From NCBI GenBank assembly GCA_964569425.1, contig CAZMVD010000044.1, positions 1 to 29,452 of the forward strand: 29,452 nt of DNA. The letters are read 5' to 3'. The DNA is from JACQXM01 sp964569425. Lineage in GTDB: Bacteria; Planctomycetota; Phycisphaerae; UBA1845. How positions within the stretch are numbered: position 1 is the first letter of the stretch; the number at the start of each line of letters is the position of its first letter. The notes under the pieces are model-generated. The model worked only from the letters and a program-made list of their open reading frames with translations, ran no database searches and was not told the DNA's origin. The translations under genes were made by a program, and so were the position numbers. Positions 22,802 through 29,452 of this stretch are shown here, in pieces.

Positions 22802-23468
22802 GTCCGTACTGGCCTTCGGCGGCAAGCTTCTGCTTGTCTATGCGCTACTGATTGTCCCCTGGCAGGGCGTGCAGCGCGGTTACAACGCCTTCGTCCACGG
22901 GGTGGGCAACACGTTTCTCGGCGAGTTCGGCGCGCGCGGGCGTGTTCACTTCCAGCCCATCGGGCCGGGCTTCCCGAGGCAGGATACGCAGATCCAGATG
23001 CGCAACGTGGCGCGCGGCTCGGAGCAGCGCATCGCTTACAACATTCGCTATACCGGCTACGTGCCGACGGCCTTGCTGGTGTCGTTGATCGTGAGCACGC
23101 CGCTGCCGTGGCGGCGCCGCGGGCGGGCGCTGCTGTGGGGGCTGCTGTTCGTTCAACTCTTTGTTCTGTTGCGTATTGCCTTGTTGATTGCCTTTGAATT
23201 CCGCATGGGCACGCTGGTGGGGATGTATCATTTCAGCCCCTTCTGGCACACCACGATGGTCATTCTGGTCGAGGCGATTTCGGCTTCGCCGGTCACGTCC
23301 TGCATCGTGCCGGTGTTGATTTGGGTGCTGGTCGCTTTTCGCCGCGAAGACTTCGCGCAGTGGTTCGGAACCGGAAAGGCGAGCAGCGCGACGGTGTCCA
23401 AACCGGTCAAGCCGCAGGCGCCCGCAACAAATCGCCGGAAAAGGCAGCGCGCTGCGGCGGGGGTTTGA
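22788..23468 (+). CDS. Exosortase H-associated membrane protein
   Basis: The 226-residue product follows xrtH with a 14-base overlap, as in other exosortase H loci. It has an N-terminal helix (about 8-24), a periplasmic-side segment (about 30-88), then three helices (about 91-105, 113-136 and 156-185). The C-terminal tail is very basic (QAPATNRRKRQRAAAGV). The role is not known; position conservation suggests it assists the sortase. I assign it by context and architecture rather than by a recognised motif. Confidence 0.8.
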   Translation: MWSRKSVLAFGGKLLLVYALLIVPWQGVQRGYNAFVHGVGNTFLGEFGARGRVHFQPIGPGFPRQDTQIQMRNVARGSEQRIAYNIRYTGYVPTALLVSLIVSTPLPWRRRGRALLWGLLFVQLFVLLRIALLIAFEFRMGTLVGMYHFSPFWHTTMVILVEAISASPVTSCIVPVLIWVLVAFRREDFAQWFGTGKASSATVSKPVKPQAPATNRRKRQRAAAGV

Positions 23469-23477
23469 CGCGCGAGT

Positions 23478-23930
23478 CTATTCGACGACGACCCATTGGC
23501 CGTGGGCGTCGCTCTCGAAGTGGAGAACCGGGTGTTCGCGGCGTTTGAGTTCGCTGTTGAGCCCGTCGATGCGCATGATGACCAGCGCGTTCCATTCTAC
23601 GGGCAGCCGGGCGGTATCCACGGAAAAACGGCGGACGTCTTTGGTGATGACCTCGATGCGGTTTCGCTGCGCGTCGAAGGCCCCGCGTGCCCAGCCGCCG
23701 GGGGCTTCGTCGCGCAGCGCCGCGACTTGCAGCCAGCGGCGGGCGTCGGCTTCCTGTTCGAGCGCCATCCGCAGCCGTAGCCAGGTGGCCGGGTCCATCG
23801 GGACGGCTTCTTCGTCTCCTCCTGTCGTGTCTAGTGCGGCGGGTGCGCTTAAGCCGTTGTCTTTCGGAGGCGCGGCGGGTGTGCGGCCCGGTTCACTGCA
23901 ACCTACGGCCGTCAGGCACAGGACGAGCAT
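23478..23930 (-). CDS. Putative lipoprotein of unknown function
   Basis: The 150-residue product (from ATG 23930) begins MLVLCLTAVGC with a lipobox AVGC at position 11, a short signal. A proline/alanine-rich linker follows, then a soluble domain with PATWLRLRMALEQEADARRWL and a C-terminus DGLNSELKRREHPVLHFESDAHGQWVVVE. No family is recognised. The frame is open to 24230, but the extra 100 residues look like shadow coding. It converges on the exosortase partner gene across 9 bases. Confidence 0.6.
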   Translation of the reverse strand: MLVLCLTAVGCSEPGRTPAAPPKDNGLSAPAALDTTGGDEEAVPMDPATWLRLRMALEQEADARRWLQVAALRDEAPGGWARGAFDAQRNRIEVITKDVRRFSVDTARLPVEWNALVIMRIDGLNSELKRREHPVLHFESDAHGQWVVVE

Positions 23931-24258
23931 CCACGCGCGGGAGCATGTCGCGCGTGGGGCGCGACGCGTGCCGGTTCGCCGGGGCGCGCCGAGTGTGCAA
24001 GCACGGAGGCTGGGATTGAAAGCGACCAGCGGGCGAATCTCACGGGTCGATCCGAAAGCGGGTGCGGCGGTGGCGGGCAGCGGTGGGGCGTTGTGGGATG
24101 GGCAGTGATCGAAGGGCATTTCGCGGCTCATCGATTGCGGCTCGCTGTATTGCATACGCCGCGGGTGTCGATCGGTTGCGGCAGTTCCCGTTGACCATTG
24201 TACCGCCGCGCGGGGAGTACGGCATTCCAAGCCGCGGCGGCCAGGCCGGCGCGGGCGG
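23931..24258. other. Gap between the lipoprotein and GTPase genes
   Basis: No clear gene. The upstream extension of the lipoprotein frame covers most of it, but composition and residues do not look coding. attgta at 24197-24202 reads as TACAAT on the minus strand and could be a -10 box for the lipoprotein gene; no matching -35 is seen. Confidence 0.45.
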
Positions 24259-26127
24259 TCAGCCGGTACTTTCCTCGAGCCGTCGACCGAGTTGGTTCAG
24301 GCGCTCCAACCGTTTAGAGAAAGGCGCCAGAAACGGATCGACCGCCTGGGTTTCGAGGAGTTCGCCGAGGGCGCCGTCGACCGCAGAGAGGGCATCGTGC
24401 GGCGCGCGGGCGGCGCGAACGGCGCGCAGGCAGCGGGCGTACATGGCGGCCAGAATCAACAAATAGACGATTGCTACCACGGCGAACCCGGCCAGCAGGT
24501 GTGCGGCGCTGAGCGCGGTGACGATGCGATACAGGCCCTGGGCGAAGTGCCACGTGCCGCTCTCGGCGACCATCGCCAGGGCGCCGGCGCTGACCGGTTG
24601 AAGGAACGGAAACCACAGGAAGATGAACCACAGCCCCCAGCGCGCGAAGATGGATGGAGCGCGGGTGTGGGACGCCAGCCCTGAGACCGTCTTTTCGTCG
24701 AGCCGTCGGGGCAGCCGGGTTAGGGAATGGTGCAAATCCGCGGCGACGCGATCGGCCGCGGGCGTGGCAGTTTCGATGGCCAATCTGCGGGCGATGGCGC
24801 CGTGGTCGGCGAGCAGCCGGGCGCGTAGAAGCGTGATGCGGTCACCCAGCAAGCGTCCGAAATCCGTGCCGGCCATCGATTCGGCGTGCGGGTCCGGGGG
24901 GCCGAACTGGGCCCCGGCGCGGCGCCCGACCGCGCGCGCGAGCCAGCCGAAGGGCCAATAGACCAGGCGGAGCAGCGGCCAGCGCTCCACGCGGCGCTCG
25001 AGCAGTTCATCGGCCAGCGCTGCGTCGGACCGCAAGCCGGCGACCGCGAATTCGAGCAGCGCAGCGCGGGTGTCGTCGGGAAACGCGTCGTCCAGCAGGC
25101 GCTGCCGGTACGTGTCGTCGCACGCCCATTGCAGTTGCGCGATGGTGCGATCCAGATCGTAATGGGTGCGGATGCGCGCGGCGCCCACGGTAAGCTCTAC
25201 CGTGCGGTTGGCCTGTTTGATTTCCCGGCCCGTTTGCCGCGAAATGGGCGCCAGGACCGCGGCGCGCAGGCGTTCCAGATCGGCGGTGGCGCGCGCCGCC
25301 ACCGACTCGACAAAGGGGCGGTCGGGTGCGTAACGAGACCACGCGGGGTCGTCCCAGCATTGGGCCACGCGGCGGAGGAGCGCCTCGCGCGTGGCGAACG
25401 CGGCGGCGATGAGGAACACGTGCTGCTCATCCAGCGGGCAGCCGGCATCGCCCAGCGATTGGCGCAGCCAGGCCTGCTGCGCCTCCCAGAATCGTGCGGC
25501 GCGCTGTTCGGCGTTGTCATTCGACGTGCCGCTTCGGGCTTCGTCGGCCGCTTCATCGCCGAGCAATTCGTCCACTTTGTTGAGCACGGTATAGACGTTG
25601 TCGGCGTGTTTGAAGACGTCGCGGATCAGTTCGGCCCAGGCGCGGTCGCCTATTTTGCGCGGCGTGTGGACCCACAACACGCGGTCCAGCCGCGGCACCA
25701 GGTCGCGGACGATGGCGTGGTGTTCGAGAAACTCGCTGTCGAAATCGGGCATGTCCACCAGCGCGACGTTGCGCAGTGCTTCGAGTTCATGTGGAGCGGT
25801 CTCCACGGGCCACGAGGCGGCTCCGCCGCCCAGACGGCGCACCACGGGCTCGACCGCCTCGGCGTGGACATAGACCACCGGGCGATCGGTTCCGCGGCCG
25901 ACTTCGGATTCGTCGGCGGAAACGCGCACCGTGGTGAGTGCGTTGATCAGCGTAGACTTGCCGACGTCTTTTCCGCCGAGGATGCCGCAGACGACCAGTT
26001 CGTCGGCGCCGGCGGCGTTGGCGCCGAAGATCAGCGGGGCCGGGGGGCAACGGAGCTGCGCGGCAAGCTCCTCGTTCACCGCGTGCAGGGCGGCGATGGC
26101 GGCGTCGCTGGGGAACGGGGCGCTCAT
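24259..26127 (-). CDS. Dynamin-like membrane GTPase, second of a pair
   Basis: The 622-residue protein has an N-terminal GTPase domain with G1 GGKDVGKST (51-59), G3 DMPDF (125-129) and G4 NKVD (183-186). The conserved threonine of switch I is probably within GRGTDRP. A long helical region (about 230-480) follows, then a membrane region with two or more helices (about 505-580) and a coiled tail (KRLERLNQLGRRLEESTG). The layout of GTPase head, helical stalk and hydrophobic pair fits bacterial dynamin-like proteins. Its ATG overlaps the upstream gene's stop as ATGA, so the two GTPases are coupled. The frame extends further upstream, but only as a shadow of that gene. Confidence 0.85.
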   Translation of the reverse strand: MSAPFPSDAAIAALHAVNEELAAQLRCPPAPLIFGANAAGADELVVCGILGGKDVGKSTLINALTTVRVSADESEVGRGTDRPVVYVHAEAVEPVVRRLGGGAASWPVETAPHELEALRNVALVDMPDFDSEFLEHHAIVRDLVPRLDRVLWVHTPRKIGDRAWAELIRDVFKHADNVYTVLNKVDELLGDEAADEARSGTSNDNAEQRAARFWEAQQAWLRQSLGDAGCPLDEQHVFLIAAAFATREALLRRVAQCWDDPAWSRYAPDRPFVESVAARATADLERLRAAVLAPISRQTGREIKQANRTVELTVGAARIRTHYDLDRTIAQLQWACDDTYRQRLLDDAFPDDTRAALLEFAVAGLRSDAALADELLERRVERWPLLRLVYWPFGWLARAVGRRAGAQFGPPDPHAESMAGTDFGRLLGDRITLLRARLLADHGAIARRLAIETATPAADRVAADLHHSLTRLPRRLDEKTVSGLASHTRAPSIFARWGLWFIFLWFPFLQPVSAGALAMVAESGTWHFAQGLYRIVTALSAAHLLAGFAVVAIVYLLILAAMYARCLRAVRAARAPHDALSAVDGALGELLETQAVDPFLAPFSKRLERLNQLGRRLEESTG

Positions 26128-27902
26128 TCGAGATTCTCCGCGGCCTGCCGGAGCACTTCCAATGCACGGTGCACGGGTTCGTTTTCCGGGACGACCAAAT
26201 CCTCTGCGGCGTGCATTGCGGCGGCCATTCGTTGGCGCGCCGCGTCCTCCAGCAAACGACACAGACTCCTGGATTCGTGCTGCACGGCGGTGAACTCCGC
26301 GCTGCCCCACAGCCGCTCCTGGGCGACCGCGACCAGCCGACCGATCTGCTTGCCGAAGACCGCCCCGGCGCCGGTGGCCGCGAGCAGATGAGACAGGGCC
26401 GCGCCCAGCGCCGCGTGGGCGCTCACCGCAGTGAGCGCGGTGATCGGACCGGGTACGGCGATGAGGACGATGGCCAGCCCCACCGCTCCTGCGCCGAGGG
26501 CACCGGAGAGATGCGCCCCCGCCCCTTCGCATTCATGTTCGACTTTCTTCGACCAGGCGCTCATGGCGCGCTCGAACGCATCGGCTGCCTGTTCGACCTC
26601 GGTGCGCAGGCCGGCGGTCCAGGAGAACTCCATGGCCGCAGGTTCCGCGCCGGTCCAGCGGTGGACCTCGTCCCAGAAGGCGCTGGCCTGCACGATGCGC
26701 GTGATTTCCCACGCCTGGCGGCGTGCACGGTCCTCGTAGAAGCGCAGTGCAAGTTGGCGCCGGTCGACCGGATCAGGGTCGGCCGCGGGCGATGGGTCGT
26801 CGGCGCGGCCGAGAATAGTGCCAACCAGTGGCACGCGACCGAGCGCTGCCTGAAGGCGACGCCCTTGTGTCAGCATCCAGCGGCCGGTCTCGTGCAGGCG
26901 CAGCACGCGCGCGACCACGTCGAGATGGCGGCGCTCCGCGGGCGTCATCAATGCGGTGAGCGCATCCCAGGGAGCGGGGACGGTGGTGCGGACCACGGCT
27001 TCGAGTGCGTTGCGCAGCGCGGCCAGCCGGGCGGTGCGTTCTTCGTTCTGGTTGAGCACTGCGCCCGCGGCGCGGCCCACGGCGCTCAGCAGCGCCGACT
27101 GCCGATCGGGCGGCGCGGCGCTCAGGAAAGCATCCGCCTCGTCCAGGGCCCCGGGGGCAAAGCGACACAGCCCGCGGCCGCGGCGGAATTCGAGCACGAT
27201 CATGCCGTCGGCGGCGAGCCGTTGAGCCTGTTGCGCGAGCGCGGCGCGGTCGGTCTCGGCCAGCGCATCTTCGCGCGTACGGTTGAACAGGACCATGCGC
27301 TGCTGGCCCCAGCGCGCCGACTCGGTGCGCAGCAGGGAGATGGTCTGGCGGTCGAACCAGCGTTCATGGTCCACCACCACCAGCAGGCGATCGAACCAGG
27401 GCAGCAGTGACAGAGCTACGTCACCTTCGCGGTGCGCGGCCTCGGAGGTGAAGTCGGGCGTGTCCAGCAGCCACGCGCCGCGCAGGCGTTCGAGCGAATG
27501 AAACACGGCCGTGAGTACCCCGGGCGCGCCGACCATGTTGCCGTCCAGTTCCGACGTGACCGCGCGGTATCCCGGCAGCAGGGCGCCGGAGACGATCTGC
27601 GCCTCGAATGATTCGCGCGACTGCTCGTGGATGGCGACAATCGGCCCCAGCGTGACGTGCCCGCGGGCCGTGATGCGGCTGGCGGCATGGCCATCGAGCA
27701 GGTTGTTGAACACGGTGCTCTTGCCGGAAGACGCGCCGCCGACGATCGCCACCAGCGCCGGGCGTCCGGTGGAAGCGGCGGACCAGGCCAGCGCCCCCGC
27801 GGCCTGCTGCAGAGCTACGGGCCAGTCGAAGTGCCACCGGGTGCGCAACGCCGCGCCGGTTGCCACGACGGCGTGCAGCGCGTCAAGGAGTTCGGGTTTC
27901 AT
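26124..27902 (-). CDS. Dynamin-like membrane GTPase, first of a pair
   Basis: The 592-residue protein has G1 GGASSGKS (55-62), a switch I threonine in GHVTLGPIVA (81-90), G3 DTPDF (147-151) and a degenerate G4 (NRTRED near 207) in place of NKxD. A helical region follows, and a hydrophobic hairpin AVGLAIVLIAVPGPITALTAVSAHAALGAALSHLLAATGAGAVFG lies at about 468-513 (given in full frame; two helices). The next gene is a second GTPase of the same general layout but little sequence similarity. Paired, non-identical dynamin-like proteins are known to work together at membranes in other bacteria, so a shared role is likely. Nothing shows which process. Confidence 0.83.
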   Translation of the reverse strand: MKPELLDALHAVVATGAALRTRWHFDWPVALQQAAGALAWSAASTGRPALVAIVGGASSGKSTVFNNLLDGHAASRITARGHVTLGPIVAIHEQSRESFEAQIVSGALLPGYRAVTSELDGNMVGAPGVLTAVFHSLERLRGAWLLDTPDFTSEAAHREGDVALSLLPWFDRLLVVVDHERWFDRQTISLLRTESARWGQQRMVLFNRTREDALAETDRAALAQQAQRLAADGMIVLEFRRGRGLCRFAPGALDEADAFLSAAPPDRQSALLSAVGRAAGAVLNQNEERTARLAALRNALEAVVRTTVPAPWDALTALMTPAERRHLDVVARVLRLHETGRWMLTQGRRLQAALGRVPLVGTILGRADDPSPAADPDPVDRRQLALRFYEDRARRQAWEITRIVQASAFWDEVHRWTGAEPAAMEFSWTAGLRTEVEQAADAFERAMSAWSKKVEHECEGAGAHLSGALGAGAVGLAIVLIAVPGPITALTAVSAHAALGAALSHLLAATGAGAVFGKQIGRLVAVAQERLWGSAEFTAVQHESRSLCRLLEDAARQRMAAAMHAAEDLVVPENEPVHRALEVLRQAAENLE

Positions 27903-28032
27903 GACCTGCGCAGCGTACCGTAAGCTTGGAGCTCCCGCGAGTCAGATTCGCGGACGGCGCAATCGTCTTCGGCGACCGTGAAAGGGAATTCGTGGCGCTT
28001 TGTGGAGTATTCCTACGGCGCGAGGACGGCGC

Positions 28033-28203
28033 TCAACCATTCACGATGCGCACGACTTCGATGTTCGGATATTGCGCGTAGGTGGTGGTCAGGCGGCGCG
28101 CTTCGTCGAGACTGGTGGCGTACAGTCGAAACTGCCGGATCGGACCGGCCTTCTTCTCGCCGGCGACCTGAAACCGATAATAGACGATATACAAGCTCAA
28201 CAT
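28033..28203 (-). CDS. Small hypothetical protein
   Basis: The 56-residue frame starts MLSLYIVYYRFQVAGEKK, continues with an FRLYATSLDEARRLTTTYA segment and ends PNIEVVRIVNG. The alternation of strands with one helix looks like a small ferredoxin-like fold rather than random sequence. The frame is open to a GTG at 28332, but that extension is arginine/glycine-rich and unconvincing. No clear Shine-Dalgarno is seen. I do not recognise a family. Confidence 0.5.
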   Translation of the reverse strand: MLSLYIVYYRFQVAGEKKAGPIRQFRLYATSLDEARRLTTTYAQYPNIEVVRIVNG

Positions 28204-28778
28204 GTTACTCGCAACGACGACCGTCGAGATGTCGACGGTCGCCTTTCGCAGCCTACCTTGTTCTACTCCACCGGGCCCAACCGCACCTCCGCGGGAGGCG
28301 AAACACCGGCCGCGGCACCCTATTCTTGCCACGACAGGAGGGCGAAGTCTAGCGACCGTCCGGGTCGCCGTCGACCGTGTTGTTCGCGGGCATCGCCGAG
28401 GGGCGCGGCGACGCGCAAGACATGGGGCGCGACCTCGGTTTACGCCCCCCGGGAAAGCCCCCGGCTACTTTCATTCCCTTCGAAAACCCGGTCGATAGAT
28501 CACTGACGTTGGGGCCATGGATGCGTCCAATAAGTTGCTGGAGGTTTGGGGCACTGCTAGAATCGACTGGCCGATTGGCGGGGCGCGGCACCGCGGGGCG
28601 GATTCCGACGCAGGACGAGCCGCTAAGATCCCCGTGGCCTGTCGGAGGGCGGAGACCCGCGACGGGGGGCAGTGCCCTATTCATCGGCCAGATAAGGGGT
28701 TAGGCGACTGAAGCCGATGGCAGTGCCCTGAAGCCTGGAGCGGCGAGCCGGACAATCCGGCCAGAAAGGGTGTATTCG
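28204..28778. other. Upstream region of clpC
   Basis: No gene with support is visible. The stretch contains a sigma70-like promoter at 28535-28563 and, nearer the gene, the 11-base direct repeat ggcagtgccct at 28669-28679 and 28720-28730. No CtsR-type heptad repeat was recognised. Confidence 0.55.
28535..28563 (+). promoter_or_regulatory. Sigma70-like promoter for clpC
   Basis: TTGCTG, a 17-base spacer and TAGAAT (five of six -10 positions) face clpC. Initiation just downstream would give a leader of about 210 bases before the ATG at 28779. Confidence 0.5.
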
Positions 28779-29452
28779 ATGTTCGAGCGTTTTACGGATC
28801 GTGCCCGAAAAGTGATGGCCCTCGCGAATCAGGAGGCCCAGCGCTTTAACCACGAATACATCGGGACCGAGCATATTCTGCTCGGTCTGGTAAAGGAGGG
28901 GTCGGGCGTAGGGGCCAATGTACTCAAGAATCTGGACGTCGATCTTCGCAAGGTTCGCCTGGAAGTTGAGAAGCTGGTGAAGAGCGGGCCGGAAACGGTG
29001 ACCATGGGTAAGTTGCCCCAGACCCCCAGAGCCAAAAAGGTCATTGAGTACGCGATCGAAGAGGCTCGTAACCTGAACCATAACTACGTGGGGACAGAGC
29101 ACCTGTTGCTTGGCCTGCTTCGCGAGCAAGACGGGGTAGCCGCGCAGGTGCTGATGAATCTCAACCTGCGGCTGGAAGACGTGCGCGAGGAAGTGCTCAA
29201 TCTGCTGGGCGCCAGCGAGGAGGCGGAGGAGGCGGCGAGCGCCAGTCCGGGCGAGCAGAAGAAGGGCAAGAGCAAGACGCCGGCACTCGATTCGTTCGGG
29301 CGGGACCTGACGGAAATTGCCCGCCAGGGAAAGCTGGATCCGGTGATCGGGCGGCAGGCGGAAATCGAGCTCATAGTCCAGATTCTCTGTCGTCGGCAGA
29401 AGAACAACCCGGTGCTGCTGGGCGAGGCGGGTGTCGGCAAGACCGCGATCGT
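28779..29452 (+). CDS. clpC: ATP-dependent Clp protease ATP-binding subunit ClpC, 5' part
   Basis: Only the first 224 codons are in the window; the gene runs off the right edge. The N-domain has two Clp repeats: FTDRARKVMALANQEA to YIGTEHILLGL (about 5-38), then ARKVIEYAIEEA-like AKKVIEYAIEEARNLNHNYVG and TEHLLLGLLRE (about 84-118). A linker rich in E, A, S and K (about 147-168) leads to the first AAA+ module. LDSFGRDLTEIARQGKLDPVIGR is present, and Walker A GEAGVGKTAI sits at the edge. aaaggg lies 8 bases before the ATG. With ClpP it would unfold and degrade proteins, and it also acts as a stress chaperone. Confidence 0.95.
   Translation, partial: MFERFTDRARKVMALANQEAQRFNHEYIGTEHILLGLVKEGSGVGANVLKNLDVDLRKVRLEVEKLVKSGPETVTMGKLPQTPRAKKVIEYAIEEARNLNHNYVGTEHLLLGLLREQDGVAAQVLMNLNLRLEDVREEVLNLLGASEEAEEAASASPGEQKKGKSKTPALDSFGRDLTEIARQGKLDPVIGRQAEIELIVQILCRRQKNNPVLLGEAGVGKTAI

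Noticed and set aside
1..29452. CRISPR arrays, tRNA or rRNA genes, transposases
   Set aside because: No regularly spaced repeats, no tRNA-like cloverleaf or rRNA sequence, and no transposase motif were seen on either strand. A tRNAscan or Infernal run would settle the RNA part.

Overview
The window is a GC-rich (roughly 65-70% by eye), gene-dense bacterial chromosome segment. The best guess for its source is a member of the Planctomycetota. This rests on a ClpC N-terminus of planctomycete type, an exosortase H / IPTL-CTERM locus, a large-insert prepilin peptidase, an OmpA-like lipoprotein with an N-terminal coiled coil, and dispersed short palindromes in the intergenic gaps. That assignment is inference; no rRNA or tRNA gene was seen.

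Layout. 1-583 is non-coding and carries two parS-like 16-mers, a C6/G6 hairpin repeat and small tandem repeats. Then come ruvX (+), and an operon on the minus strand of an MFS-acyltransferase fusion followed by pgi. 5030-7822 (+) is a foldase cluster: a secreted tandem-FKBP protein, a secreted cyclophilin and a cyclophilin-FKBP fusion. 7886-12078 (+) holds queD, ruvC-ruvA-ruvB, ispH and a two-CDGSH protein. 12121-14769 (+) holds a prepilin peptidase, a small membrane protein and an OmpA-like lipoprotein. A PEBP/YbhB protein (+) converges on a DUF434-like gene (-). 16701-18322 (-) is a run of three divergent Hsp20 genes, two of them followed by the same C6/G6 hairpin.

18996-23468 (+) is the most unusual part, a protein-sorting locus. 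It has a membrane protein resembling the transmembrane half of apolipoprotein N-acyltransferase but without the nitrilase half. Two secreted proteins follow, with unrelated N-terminal domains but a nearly identical 104-residue C-terminus that starts with IPTVSEWG. Exosortase H and its usual membrane partner close the locus. The shared C-terminus is longer than the normal IPTL-CTERM signal: after the usual motif-helix-arginine tripartite signal it continues for about 75 residues with two more hydrophobic helices. Sequence from about 19430 to 20430 is clearly AT-richer than its surroundings.

23478-27902 (-) encodes a lipoprotein and a translationally coupled pair of membrane-associated dynamin-like GTPases. 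A 56-codon ORF lies at 28033-28203 (-). The window ends in clpC (+), cut by the window edge.

Common themes are envelope protein export, folding and anchoring (PPIases, Hsp20s, lipoproteins, exosortase sorting), with housekeeping DNA repair (Ruv) and isoprenoid and queuosine synthesis in between.
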